Below are positions 39,158-47,630 of a DNA stretch of 64,000 nucleotides, piece after piece. The DNA comes from Pseudonocardia sp. HH130630-07 (lineage in GTDB: Bacteria > Actinomycetota > Actinomycetes > Mycobacteriales > Pseudonocardiaceae): positions 682,001-746,000 of the forward strand of contig NZ_CP013854.1 of assembly GCF_001698125.1 (NCBI RefSeq). The letters are read 5' to 3'. Made by a program: the position numbers and the translations under genes. Position 1 is the first letter of the stretch, and each line of letters opens with the position of its first letter. Under the pieces are notes generated by a model. The model searched no databases, was not told where the DNA came from, and was given only the letters and a program-made list of their open reading frames with translations.

Positions 39158-39171
39158 ACCGACCGTTCGTT
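39158..39171. promoter_or_regulatory. PaaR-like operator (paaZ side)
   Basis: ACCGACCGTTCGTT agrees at 13 of 14 positions with the ACCGNNCGNNCGGT core of the corynebacterial PaaR site as I recall it. It lies 29-42 bp upstream of the paaZ start. Confidence 0.55.
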
Positions 39172-39219
39172 CGGCTGAACCTAGCATCGGCGGCCCCGGG
39201 CGGCCAGCACTCGGACATG

Positions 39220-39233
39220 ACCGACCGTTCGGT
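39220..39233. promoter_or_regulatory. PaaR-like operator (paaG side)
   Basis: ACCGACCGTTCGGT fits ACCGNNCGNNCGGT exactly and lies within the 16-bp near-perfect palindrome 39221-39236. TAGGCT (39241-39246), the -10 of the next gene, follows at once, so the site covers its -35 position. Confidence 0.7.
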
Positions 39234-39252
39234 CGGCGGCTAGGCTGGCCCG

Positions 39253-40059
39253 ATGGCCGACTCCGACCCCGCAGTGCTCGTCGACCGCGACACCGTCGAT
39301 CCCGCCGTCGCGGTGCTGACGCTGAACCGGCCCGCGACCTACAACGCGCTCTCCGTCGACCTCAAGGAGACGTTGCTGACCGCGGTCGCCGGGGTCGCCG
39401 GGGACGAGTCCGTGCGTGCCGTGGTGCTCACCGGGTCCGGGCGGGCGTTCTGCGTCGGGCAGGACCTCGGCGAGCACGCCGCCGCGCTCCGGGCGGACGC
39501 CGGGACCGCGCTGGACACCGTGCGGGAGCACTACAACCCGCTGGTGCTGGCGCTGTCCGGGACCCCGAAGCCGGTCGTGGCGGCGATCAACGGCCCCTGT
39601 GTCGGCGCCGGCCTGGGGCTGGCGCTCGCCGCCGACCTGCGGGTGGCCGCCGCCGGGGCGACGTTCGGCACGGCGTTCACCGGGATCGGGCTCTCCGCCG
39701 ACAGCGGCCTGTCGGCGAGCCTCGCACACGCCGTCGGCGTCTCCCGGGCGACCGAGCTGCTGCTGCTCGGCGAGCGGTTCACCGCCGAGGACGCCCGGGA
39801 CTGGGGCCTGGTCCGCGACGTCGTCGACGGCCCGGACCTGCTGGAGTCCGCACTGGTGCTCGCCCGCACGCTGGCCACCGGTCCGACCCGGGCCTACGCC
39901 GAGGTGAAGAGCGCGATCCGGTTCGGCGCGGTCAACGAGCTGCCCGCCGTGCTGGAGCACGAGGCCGACGCCCAGGTCCGGCTGGCCACGACCGCGGACC
40001 ACCGCGGCGCCGTCGAGGCGTTCGTCGCCAAGCGGACGCCGACCTTCGAGGGCCGATGA
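39253..40059 (+). CDS. paaG: Enoyl-CoA hydratase/isomerase (PaaG-like)
   Basis: A 268-aa crotonase-family protein with oxyanion-hole segments (GSGRAFCVGQDL; GPCVGAGLGLALAADLRVAA). In the paa pathway PaaG isomerises the ring 1,2-epoxide to oxepin-CoA, and its place opposite paaZ supports this. A PaaF-type hydratase is an alternative. ATG at 39253 is six bases after TAGGCT, so it is probably leaderless. It overlaps the regulator gene by ATGA. Confidence 0.82.
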   Translation: MADSDPAVLVDRDTVDPAVAVLTLNRPATYNALSVDLKETLLTAVAGVAGDESVRAVVLTGSGRAFCVGQDLGEHAAALRADAGTALDTVREHYNPLVLALSGTPKPVVAAINGPCVGAGLGLALAADLRVAAAGATFGTAFTGIGLSADSGLSASLAHAVGVSRATELLLLGERFTAEDARDWGLVRDVVDGPDLLESALVLARTLATGPTRAYAEVKSAIRFGAVNELPAVLEHEADAQVRLATTADHRGAVEAFVAKRTPTFEGR

Positions 40060-40646
40060 GCACCGCGCCGGTCCGCCGGGCGCGGCGCCCGAGCGGCGGC
40101 CGCGACCAGCTCCTCGAGACCGCGGTCGGCGAGTTCAACGCCCGGGGCTACGACGCGACGTCGATGGAGGACCTGTCCCGCGCGGCCGGGATCACGAAGT
40201 CGTCGTTCTACCACCACTTCGCCGGCAAGGAGGCGTTGCTGCGGGCCGCACTGGAGCGCGCCGTCGACGGCCTGTTCGGCGTCCTGGACCTGCCCGGCGC
40301 CCGGGAGGGCTCCCCGTCGGACCGGCTCCGGGTGATCGTCGGCGAGCAGGTCGGGGTGCTGATGGCCGAGCTGCCCTACGTGACCCTGCTGCTGCGGGTC
40401 CGCGGGAACACCGAGACCGAGCGCTGGGCCCTGGAGCGCCGCCGGGCGTTCGACGGGGTGGTCACCGGGATCGTCCGGCAGGCGGTGGAGGCCGGGGAGG
40501 TCCGGTCCGACGTCGACCCGGCCCTGGCCGCGCGCCTGCTGTCCGGCCTGGTCAACTCGATGGTCGAGTGGTACCGCCCCGGCAACGGCACCCTCCCCGA
40601 CGACGTGGTCCGGGCCGCCTTCACCGGTATCGTCCCCCCGAACTGA
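40056..40646 (+). CDS. paaR: TetR-family regulator of phenylacetate genes (PaaR-like)
   Basis: A 196-aa TetR repressor: N-terminal HTH (RDQLLETAVGEFNARGYDAT; MEDLSRAAGITKSSFYHHF) and a helical ligand domain. Actinobacterial PaaR proteins are TetR repressors released by phenylacetyl-CoA. Cotranscription with paaG and PaaR-like sites in both nearby promoter regions support this identity. Start overlaps the paaG stop. Confidence 0.8.
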   Translation: MSTAPVRRARRPSGGRDQLLETAVGEFNARGYDATSMEDLSRAAGITKSSFYHHFAGKEALLRAALERAVDGLFGVLDLPGAREGSPSDRLRVIVGEQVGVLMAELPYVTLLLRVRGNTETERWALERRRAFDGVVTGIVRQAVEAGEVRSDVDPALAARLLSGLVNSMVEWYRPGNGTLPDDVVRAAFTGIVPPN

Positions 40647-40668
40647 CCGGTGGGCGTTGCGTACGGGT

Positions 40669-41601
40669 TCACGCCGGAGCCGCTGCGTGACGCTCGATGA
40701 GGTAGCGCACCCGACCTGCCAGGTGGGCCGGGCGGTGGAGGACCTCGGGGGCCTCCGGGCGGAGGATGTGCCAGCCGCGGACGCTCAGGTACTGCTGGCG
40801 CTCCAGGTCCGCCCGGGCACGGGACGGGGTGAGGTGGTGACGGCCGTCGTACTCGATGCCGAGCCGGAACCGCGGGTAGGCGAGATCGATCCGGTACGGC
40901 CCGACCGGGTACTGCGACACCGGCGCGGGGAGCCCGCCGTCGTGCAGGGCGAGCCGGGTCCTGGACTCCATCGGGGACTCGGCGAGTGGGTCGGCCAGCG
41001 CCACGACCGCTGCGAGCCTGCGAACGCCCCGGACGCCGGGGTGCCGGGCGGCGAGCCCGAGCACCGCGTCCGGGGCGAAGCCACCGACCCTCGCGAGAGC
41101 GTCGAGCGCGACGACGGCCGGGTCCCGCTCCTCGCGGCGCGCCAGGTCGAACGCGGTCCGCAGCGCCGTCGTCACCAGCACGGTGTGGCCGGGCACGAAC
41201 CGGTGCCGGCTCCCTGGGACCGGAATCCGCACACCGCCGGCCACCTCGTCCGGACGGACACCGCCACGATGGACCCGCAGGCCCTCCTGCACCCGGCGGC
41301 TCCCTCCCGGGACCAGCACCTCCGCGGGAACCCCACGTGGCGCACAGTCCGCGCCGAGCATCTCCGCCGCCGACCAACCGGCCAGAACACCCCGGGTGAT
41401 CACCGGCTCGGCGCCGGCCCGGTGCCGAGCACCCACGGCGAGGGCGGCGGCCTCACACAGCTGCAGGTAGGTCGGCTCGGTGCCGGCGAGTACGTGCACT
41501 CCTCTCAACAGTCGACGGAACCGGGGCCCGCGTAACTCCGCCCGGGTCAGCAGACCGTCCCGGACCGCGTCCGCCCCCACGAAGGGCCTGGAGACATCCA
41601 T
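40669..41601 (-). CDS. DUF559/endonuclease-like domain protein (AbiEi-like N-terminus)
   Basis: A 310-aa protein with an N-terminal winged-helix-like segment (VRDGLLTRAELRGPRFRRLL), a middle region typical of actinobacterial AbiEi-like proteins and a C-terminal DUF559 domain. The latter has Vsr/restriction-endonuclease-fold features: PMESRTRLALHDGGLPAPVS, IDLAYPRFRLGIEYDGRHH. These families occur in many copies in actinobacteria and have no proven role. ATG at 41601 has AAGGGG upstream. It splits the two halves of the paa cluster without an obvious link. Confidence 0.78.
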   Translation of the reverse strand: MDVSRPFVGADAVRDGLLTRAELRGPRFRRLLRGVHVLAGTEPTYLQLCEAAALAVGARHRAGAEPVITRGVLAGWSAAEMLGADCAPRGVPAEVLVPGGSRRVQEGLRVHRGGVRPDEVAGGVRIPVPGSRHRFVPGHTVLVTTALRTAFDLARREERDPAVVALDALARVGGFAPDAVLGLAARHPGVRGVRRLAAVVALADPLAESPMESRTRLALHDGGLPAPVSQYPVGPYRIDLAYPRFRLGIEYDGRHHLTPSRARADLERQQYLSVRGWHILRPEAPEVLHRPAHLAGRVRYLIERHAAAPA

Positions 41602-41735
41602 GCCCCTTGGACGGCACCGCCACCGGAGCCGGTTCCACCCGATCGTCGAGCGGTACGCCCGGGCGATCGTCGCGACCAGAACGCAACGGCCGATGGCGGG
41701 GTTGCGGGCGGCGGGAGGCTGAGCCACACTGACAG

Positions 41736-41757
41736 CCGAACGAACATTCGGTACGTT
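41736..41757 (+). promoter_or_regulatory. paaA promoter with PaaR-like half-sites
   Basis: CCGAA ... TTCGG (41736-41751) and further CGGT-type half-sites to 41762 resemble the operators near paaZ, less perfectly. TACGTT at 41752-41757 is a candidate -10. GGAGGTG precedes the GTG start at 41775. Confidence 0.5.
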
Positions 41758-41774
41758 CGGTACGGAGGTGTCCC

Positions 41775-42731
41775 GTGACGAGCACCGCGCCATCCGAGGC
41801 GGAGCTGGAGGAGCGCTTCGCCGCGACCATCGCGGCGGACCGCCGGATCGAGCCGAGGGACTGGATGCCCGAGGCCTACCGGCGCACGCTGATCCGCCAG
41901 ATCGCCCAGCACGCGCACTCGGAGATCATCGGGATGCAGCCGGAGGGGAACTGGCTGCTCCGCGCCCCGTCCCTGCGGCGCCGGGCGATCCTCCTGGCCA
42001 AGGTGCAGGACGAGGCGGGCCACGGCATGTACCTCTACGCCGCGGCCGAGACCCTCGGGGTGGACCGCGAGGAGCTCACCGAGAAGCTGATCGAGGGCCG
42101 GCAGAAGTACTCGTCGATCTTCAACTACCCCACGCTGAGCTGGGCGGACATCGGCGTGATCGGCTGGCTGGTCGACGGCGCGGCGATCGCGAACCAGGTG
42201 CCGCTGTGCCGCTGCTCCTACGGCCCGTACGCCCGGGCGATGATCCGCATCTGCAAGGAGGAGTCGTTCCACCAGCGGCAGGGCTACGAGTCGCTGCTCG
42301 CGCTGATGAACGGCACCGAGGAGCAGCGGGCCATGGTGCAGGAGGCCACGGACCGGTGGTGGTGGCCGTCGCTGATGATGTTCGGCCCGGCCGACGGCGC
42401 CTCCCCCAACACCCGGCAGTCGATGGCCTGGGGCATCAAGCGGCACACCAACGACGAGCTGCGCCAGCGGTTCGTCGACATGACCGTCCCGCAGGCCGCG
42501 GCCCTGGGCGTGACGCTCCCCGACCCCGACCTGCGCTGGAACGGCGAGCGCGGCGCGCACGACTTCGGCGAGCCGGACTGGTCGGAGTTCCAGGCCGTCG
42601 TCTCCGGGGCGGGGCCGGCGAACCGGCAGCGGCTCGCCCACCGGCGGCGTGCCCACGAGAACGGTGCCTGGGTGCGCGAGGCGGCCCGGGCGTACGCGGA
42701 CAAGCAGGACGCACGGGGGGCACGGTCGTGA
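41775..42731 (+). CDS. paaA: Phenylacetyl-CoA 1,2-epoxidase, catalytic subunit
   Basis: A 318-aa di-iron protein that epoxidises the aromatic ring of phenylacetyl-CoA. Seen are the carboxylate-bridged iron ligands ([39 protein letters not shown]). GTG at 41775 follows GGAGGTG. First gene of the coupled paaABCDE operon; each following start overlaps the preceding stop. Confidence 0.96.
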   Translation: MTSTAPSEAELEERFAATIAADRRIEPRDWMPEAYRRTLIRQIAQHAHSEIIGMQPEGNWLLRAPSLRRRAILLAKVQDEAGHGMYLYAAAETLGVDREELTEKLIEGRQKYSSIFNYPTLSWADIGVIGWLVDGAAIANQVPLCRCSYGPYARAMIRICKEESFHQRQGYESLLALMNGTEEQRAMVQEATDRWWWPSLMMFGPADGASPNTRQSMAWGIKRHTNDELRQRFVDMTVPQAAALGVTLPDPDLRWNGERGAHDFGEPDWSEFQAVVSGAGPANRQRLAHRRRAHENGAWVREAARAYADKQDARGARS

Positions 42732-43096
42732 GCGAGCAGGACATGACCGCGGAGGGCGGCCACGGCGCCGTCCCGACGACGGGGGTCGAGACCGGCTCCG
42801 GCGAGCGGCCGAGCCGCCGGGCCTGGCCGCTCTACGAGGTGTTCGTACGCGGCAAGCGCGGGCTCAACCACGTGCACGTCGGCTCCCTGCACGCCGCCGA
42901 CGACGAGATGGCCCTGCACAACGCGCGCGACGTCTACACCCGCCGTAACGAGGGCGTCTCGATCTGGGTGGTGCGGGCGGACGCGATCGCCGCGTCCAGC
43001 CCGGACGAGAAGGACCCGTTCTTCGCCCCGAGCGCGGACAAGATCTACCGGCACCCCACGTTCTACGCGATCCCGGAGGAGGTGCCGCACCTGTGA
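42728..43096 (+). CDS. paaB: Phenylacetyl-CoA epoxidase subunit PaaB
   Basis: A 122-aa small structural subunit needed for assembly of the PaaABC(E) complex ([36 protein letters not shown]). A 30-residue acidic N-terminal extension precedes the conserved domain. GTG at 42728 overlaps the paaA stop. Confidence 0.95.
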   Translation: MSEQDMTAEGGHGAVPTTGVETGSGERPSRRAWPLYEVFVRGKRGLNHVHVGSLHAADDEMALHNARDVYTRRNEGVSIWVVRADAIAASSPDEKDPFFAPSADKIYRHPTFYAIPEEVPHL

Positions 43097-43971
43097 CCGG
43101 GAACGTCTACGACGCCCTCACCGAGGACTCCGACGACCCGCGCTGGGCGTTCGGCTCCGGTTTCGACGAGGTCGAGGCGGACCTCACCGCCCCGGTCCCC
43201 GGCGGCGCCGACCCGGCCGATCTGGCGGCGTACTGCCTGATGCTGGGCGACGACGCGCTGCTCGTCAGCCACCGCCTCACCGAGTGGGTCTCGAACGCCC
43301 CCGAGCTGGAGGAGGAGGTCGCGCTCGCCAACACCGCGCTCGACCTGCTCGGCCAGGCCAGGGTGCTGCTGGCCCGCGCCGGGCACCTGCTGGGTACCGA
43401 CGAGGACGCGCTCGCCTACCGCCGCGACGGCTCCGGTTTCCGCTGCGTCGCGCTCGCCGAGCCGTCCGACGACCTGGACTTCGCCCGGTGCATCGCCCGG
43501 CTGCTGGTGTTCTCCTCCTGGCGGCTCGCCCTGCTGCACCGGTTGCAGGCCTCGGCCGACCCGGTGCTCGCCGCCGTCGCGGCGAAGGGGGTCAAGGAGG
43601 TCACCTACCACCGCGACCACGCCGCCCGCTGGACGCTGCGCCTCGGCGACGGCACGCCCGTCTCGCACACCCGGATGCAGGACGCGCTGGAGCGGGTGTG
43701 GCCGTTCCTCGACGAGCTGTTCCGGACCAGCGCGGTCGAGCGGCGGCTGGTCGACGCCGGTGTCGCGGTCGACCCGGCGACCACCCGCGACGAGGTGCAC
43801 ACCGTCCTCGACCAGGTGCTCGCCCGGGCCACGCTCACCCGTCCCGACGTCCCGCCGATGGGCACCGTCGGGGGCCGCGGCGGGCGCGACGGCCTGCACA
43901 CCGAACACCTGGAGCCCGCGCTCGCCGTGCTGCAGAGCCTGGCCCGGAGGCACCCGGGGGCGACGTGGTGA
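43093..43971 (+). CDS. paaC: Phenylacetyl-CoA epoxidase subunit PaaC
   Basis: A 292-aa ferritin-like subunit, structurally related to PaaA but lacking a full iron site, that forms the PaaAC core (ALANTALDLLGQARVLLARA; KEVTYHRDHAARWTLRLGDG). GTG at 43093 overlaps the paaB stop and the next gene overlaps its stop. Confidence 0.95.
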   Translation: MTGNVYDALTEDSDDPRWAFGSGFDEVEADLTAPVPGGADPADLAAYCLMLGDDALLVSHRLTEWVSNAPELEEEVALANTALDLLGQARVLLARAGHLLGTDEDALAYRRDGSGFRCVALAEPSDDLDFARCIARLLVFSSWRLALLHRLQASADPVLAAVAAKGVKEVTYHRDHAARWTLRLGDGTPVSHTRMQDALERVWPFLDELFRTSAVERRLVDAGVAVDPATTRDEVHTVLDQVLARATLTRPDVPPMGTVGGRGGRDGLHTEHLEPALAVLQSLARRHPGATW

Positions 43972-44459
43972 CCGGGGCCCGCGCGGTCGTCGCCCGGGTC
44001 ACCGATCCCGAGATGCCGATGCTCACCCTCGACGACCTGGGCGTCGTCCGCTCAGTGACCGAGTCCGGCGCGGGCGTGACGGTGACGATCACCCCGACCT
44101 ACTCCGGCTGCCCGGCGGTCGAGGAGATGCGGACCGACATCTCCCGCGGCCTCACCGAGGCCGGGTACGGGCCGGTCGAGGTGCGCACGGTGTTCGCCCC
44201 GGCCTGGAGCACCGACTGGATCAGCGAGTCCGGCCGGCGCAAGCTCGCCGAGGCCGGGATCGCCCCGCCCGGCTCGGCGCCGCGGCCCGCGCCGGGCCCG
44301 GTCCCGCTCACCCTCGACGCACCCCGGACGGCCGTACGCTGCCCGCAGTGCGGGTCACCGGCCACCGAGGAGCTGTCGCGCTTCGGCCCGACCGCGTGCA
44401 CCGCGCTGCGCCGCTGCACCACCTGCCGGGAGCCGTTCGAACACATGAAGGAGATCTGA
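43968..44459 (+). CDS. paaD: PaaD, MIP18/DUF59-family Fe-S assembly factor
   Basis: A 163-aa protein with an N-terminal MIP18/DUF59 domain (VTDPEMPMLTLDDLGVVRSV; TPTYSGCPAVEEM) and a C-terminal zinc-ribbon-like part (CPQCGSPATEELSRFGPTAC ... RRCTTCREPFEHMK). It matures the epoxidase, probably the PaaE cluster. GTG at 43968 (or 43965) overlaps the paaC stop. Confidence 0.94.
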   Translation: MTGARAVVARVTDPEMPMLTLDDLGVVRSVTESGAGVTVTITPTYSGCPAVEEMRTDISRGLTEAGYGPVEVRTVFAPAWSTDWISESGRRKLAEAGIAPPGSAPRPAPGPVPLTLDAPRTAVRCPQCGSPATEELSRFGPTACTALRRCTTCREPFEHMKEI

Positions 44460-45649
44460 TGGCCGAGCCGGCCGCCCGTCGTCGCGGCGCCGCCTGGCAG
44501 GCCAGGGCCAACCGGGCGGCCGGGCGCAGCACGCTCGAGCTGGACGACGAGATCGACGCCCTGCTCGCCGCGGACACCCCGGACGCCGCGCCCGGCTTCC
44601 ACCGGCTCGTCGTGTCCGATGTGGACAGGCTGTGCGACGACGCGGTGGCCGTCACCTTCGACGTGCCGGACGACCTGCGCGCGCACTACGCGTTCCGGCC
44701 CGGCCAGTACCTGACCCTGCGCACCCGCACGGACGCCGGGGAGGAACGCCGGTCCTACTCGATCTGCGCCCCGGCCGGGTCCGCGCCGCGGGTCGGCGTG
44801 CGCCGGGTGGACGGGGGCCTGTTCTCCGAGTGGCTGGTCGACCGGGTGGCGCCGGGCGACGTCGTCGAGGTCGGCCCGCCGTCCGGGGGCTTCACCCCGG
44901 AGCTCGCCGCCGGCACCCACCACGGCCTCATCGCCGCCGGGTCCGGCATCACGCCGGTGCTGTCGATCGCCGCGTCGCTGCTCACCGCGCACGCGGACAC
45001 CCGGGTCACCCTGGTCTACGGCAACCGGCGCACCGACACCGTCATGTTCACCGAGGAGATCGCCGACCTCAAGAACCGCTACGGCCCACGCCTGCACCTG
45101 GTGCACGTGCTGTCCCGGGAGCCCACCGAGGTCGAGATCGTGGGCGGCCGCCTGGACGCCGGCCGGTTGCGCGCGCTGCTGACCGCCCTGGTGGACGTCG
45201 ACGGCGTCGACGAGTGGTGGCTGTGCGGCCCGCTGGGCATGACCGAGGACGCCCGCACCGTGCTCGCCGGACTCGGTGTGCCGCGCGGGCAGGTGCACCG
45301 CGAGCTCTTCCACGTCGACGAGCCCCCGCCCGAACCGCACCGGCCGGAGCGGACCGCCCCCGCGGACGGCTCCGCCAGCGAGGTCACCGTCGTCCTCGAC
45401 GGGCGGTCGACCACGCTGTCGCTCCCCCGTGACGAGGCGGTGCTCGACGCCGCCCAGAAGGTCCGCGGCGATCTGCCGTTCGCCTGCAAGGGCGGGGTCT
45501 GCGGGACCTGCCGGGCCCGGGTGACCGGCGGCGAGGTGGAGATGCGCCGCAACTACGCACTGGAGGACGACGAGGTCGCCGCCGGGTTCGTCCTCACCTG
45601 CCAGGCCCGGCCGGTGACGGAGAAGGTCACGATCGACTACGACACCTGA
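44459..45649 (+). CDS. paaE: Phenylacetyl-CoA epoxidase reductase PaaE
   Basis: A 396-aa NAD(P)H-dependent reductase feeding electrons to PaaA. The FAD domain (FRPGQYLTLRT; RRSYSICAP), the nucleotide domain (GSGITPVLSIAASLL; WWLCGPLGMTEDA) and a C-terminal plant-type 2Fe-2S domain (CKGGVCGTCRARV ... LTC) are in order. About 45 extra residues, helical and charged, precede the usual start. ATG at 44459 overlaps the paaD stop. Confidence 0.95.
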   Translation: MAEPAARRRGAAWQARANRAAGRSTLELDDEIDALLAADTPDAAPGFHRLVVSDVDRLCDDAVAVTFDVPDDLRAHYAFRPGQYLTLRTRTDAGEERRSYSICAPAGSAPRVGVRRVDGGLFSEWLVDRVAPGDVVEVGPPSGGFTPELAAGTHHGLIAAGSGITPVLSIAASLLTAHADTRVTLVYGNRRTDTVMFTEEIADLKNRYGPRLHLVHVLSREPTEVEIVGGRLDAGRLRALLTALVDVDGVDEWWLCGPLGMTEDARTVLAGLGVPRGQVHRELFHVDEPPPEPHRPERTAPADGSASEVTVVLDGRSTTLSLPRDEAVLDAAQKVRGDLPFACKGGVCGTCRARVTGGEVEMRRNYALEDDEVAAGFVLTCQARPVTEKVTIDYDT

Positions 45650-45667
45650 GCCCGTAGGGTCGCCGGT

Positions 45668-46276
45668 GTGTTCGTGAAGGTGTGTGGCCTGCGTACCGCC
45701 TCCGACGTCCGGGTCGCCGTGGACTCCGGTGCCGATGCGATCGGCGTGGTCGTGCACCCGCCGAGCCCGCGCTACGTCGACCCGGCGACGGCACGGGACC
45801 TGGTCGCCGCGGTGCCGTCGTCGGTGCTGTCGGTGGTCGTCGTCGCCGACCACACCGCGGCCGACGCCGCGGCGCTGACCCGCGAGATCGGCGCCGACGT
45901 GCTGCAGCTGCACGGGCGCTACACCGCGGAGGACTTCGCCGTCGCCGCCGCCGTCCCGGTCCGTCTCTGGCGCGCCACCTCGCTCGACCAGGATCCGGAC
46001 CTGCGCGTCGGTGCCTACGGCGAGGAGGTCCTGCTGCTCGACTCGCCGGTCGCCGGGTCCGGCGAGACCTGGGACGCCGCCGCCATGGACCGGCGCCCGG
46101 ACGGCCGCTGGCTGCTCGCCGGCGGGCTCGGCCCGGACACCGTCGCGGACGCCGTGCGCCGGGTCCGGCCGTGGGGGGTGGACGTCTCCAGCGGGGTCGA
46201 GTCGGCCCGCGGGGTCAAGGACCACGGGCGGATCGCGGCGTTCGTCGACGCCGCGAAGGACGGCGGCCTGCAGTGA
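45668..46276 (+). CDS. trpF: Phosphoribosylanthranilate isomerase
   Basis: A 202-aa (beta/alpha)8 enzyme of tryptophan synthesis (PRA to CdRP). Intact landmarks are VKVCGLR (catalytic Cys), DAIGVVVHPPSPRYV, DVLQLHG, LLLDS (catalytic Asp), GGLGPDTVADAV and GVDVSSGVE ... GVKD. Many actinobacteria lack trpF and use PriA for this step, so a separate gene far from other trp genes is notable. GTG 45668 follows TAGGGT (45655-45660) by 7 nt, suggesting its own leaderless promoter. It overlaps the CoA-transferase gene by GTGA. Confidence 0.88.
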   Translation: MFVKVCGLRTASDVRVAVDSGADAIGVVVHPPSPRYVDPATARDLVAAVPSSVLSVVVVADHTAADAAALTREIGADVLQLHGRYTAEDFAVAAAVPVRLWRATSLDQDPDLRVGAYGEEVLLLDSPVAGSGETWDAAAMDRRPDGRWLLAGGLGPDTVADAVRRVRPWGVDVSSGVESARGVKDHGRIAAFVDAAKDGGLQ

Positions 46277-47418
46277 CCGGGCTGCCGCTGGACGGGATCC
46301 TCGTCGTCTCCTGCGAGCAGGCCGTCGCCGCCCCGCTGGCGACCCGGCACCTCGCCGACCTCGGCGCCCGGGTGATCAAGATCGAGCGGCCGGGCACCGG
46401 CGACTTCGCCCGCGGCTACGACGAGACCGTGCGCGGGCTGTCCAGCCACTTCGTCTGGCTGAACCGCTCCAAGGAGTCGGTCGCGCTGGACCTCAAGGAC
46501 CCGGCGGACCTGGCGACCGTGCTGCGGCTGCTCGACCGCGCCGACGTCTTCGTGCAGAACTTCGCCCCGGGTGCGGCGGAGCGGCTCGGCCTCGGTGCCG
46601 CGGCGCTGCGCGAGCACCGCGGGCGGCTCGTCACCTGCTCGATCTCCGGGTTCGGCCCGGACGGGCCGTACCGCGACGCCAAGGCCTACGACCTGCTCGT
46701 CCAGTCCGAGGCGGGCCTGGTGTCGATCACCGGGACCGAGGACGCCCCGGCCAAGAGCGGCATCCCGGCCGCCGACATCGGAGCCGGGATGTACGCGTTC
46801 AGCGGCATCCTCGCCGCGCTCTACGAGCGCGAACGCACCGGTCGCGGCACCGAGCTGGAGGTCAGCCTGTTCGACTCGCTCGTCGAGTGGATGGGGTACC
46901 CGCTCTACTACGCCGGGTACGGCGGGACCCCGCCCGCGCGGGCCGGGACCAGCCACGCCGCCATCGCCCCGTACGGCACGTTCGCCGCGGGCGACGACAC
47001 CGACGTCGTCCTGTCGGTGCAGAACGAGCGGGAGTGGGCGGCGTTCTGCACCGACGTCCTGCACCGGCCGGAGCTCGCGACCGATCCCCGGTTCGACTCC
47101 GGCGGGCGGCGGGTGGCGCACCGCCCGGAGCTGCACGCCGAGATCGCCGCGGTGTTCACCACGCTGACCGGCGAGGAGCTGACCGACCGGCTGGCCGGCG
47201 CCCGGATCGCGCACGCCCGCCGGCGCGAGCTGACCGACGTTCTGGAGCACCCGCAGCTGCTCGCCCGCGACCGGTGGACCGAGGTGGGCAGCCCGGCCGG
47301 GCCGGTCCGGGCGGTGCTGCCGCCGATCGGGATGGCCGGGCGGGCACCCCGGATGGACGCCGTCCCCGGCGTCGGTGAGCACACCGACGCGGTCCGGGCC
47401 TGGCTCGACGAGGGCTGA
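46273..47418 (+). CDS. CaiB/BaiF-family (class III) CoA transferase
   Basis: A 381-aa type III CoA transferase moving CoA between carboxylates. It has the family N-terminus (PLDGILVVSCEQAVAAPLAT; RHLADLGARVIKIERPGTGD), the catalytic Asp region (AKAYDLLVQSEAGLVSITG) and SLFDSLVEWMGYPLYYAGYG. Substrate unknown; its neighbours suggest an aromatic or branched acid. Translationally coupled to trpF (GTGA), an odd pairing. Confidence 0.9.
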   Translation: MTGLPLDGILVVSCEQAVAAPLATRHLADLGARVIKIERPGTGDFARGYDETVRGLSSHFVWLNRSKESVALDLKDPADLATVLRLLDRADVFVQNFAPGAAERLGLGAAALREHRGRLVTCSISGFGPDGPYRDAKAYDLLVQSEAGLVSITGTEDAPAKSGIPAADIGAGMYAFSGILAALYERERTGRGTELEVSLFDSLVEWMGYPLYYAGYGGTPPARAGTSHAAIAPYGTFAAGDDTDVVLSVQNEREWAAFCTDVLHRPELATDPRFDSGGRRVAHRPELHAEIAAVFTTLTGEELTDRLAGARIAHARRRELTDVLEHPQLLARDRWTEVGSPAGPVRAVLPPIGMAGRAPRMDAVPGVGEHTDAVRAWLDEG

Positions 47419-47464
47419 CCGGCCGAGCCGGTTACCCCGTCCGCCGCAGCCCACGCGGCTCGGC

Positions 47465-47485
47465 GCCCCGCTCACAGCGCGGGGC
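47465..47485 (+). terminator. GC hairpin after the CoA transferase
   Basis: GCCCCGC and GCGGGGC form a 7-bp stem with a 7-nt loop, 47 nt after the stop. A weaker longer repeat (GCCGAGCC/GGCTCGGC) flanks it. A terminator role is likely but there is no U-tract. Confidence 0.5.
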
Positions 47486-47630
47486 CGCCCGGTGGGCGCG
47501 AGCCCCGTGATCGCGGCGGGAACCGTCGTACGGTGGTCTCGGAACGGTAACGGCGTCGATCCCCAGCGACGCCCGCGCCCACGCTCCCCGGCTCCCGGGC
47601 GCGACCGTCACCGACCGAGGAAGGACCCCC

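Noticed and set aside
35771-39187. A single very long minus-strand gene covering paaK and the paaZ region
   Set aside because: Upstream of 37093 that frame is an Arg/Pro/Gly-rich shadow; the real paaZ protein is in another frame with full domain homology.
40669-41601. A toxin-antitoxin or phage-defence island around the DUF559/AbiEi-like gene
   Set aside because: There is no partner toxin (AbiEii-like) next to it, and both neighbours are phenylacetate genes.
47495-47630. c-di-AMP (ydaO-type) riboswitch before the cell-wall-type gene
   Set aside because: Such genes are often under this riboswitch, but I could not find the conserved core sequences.
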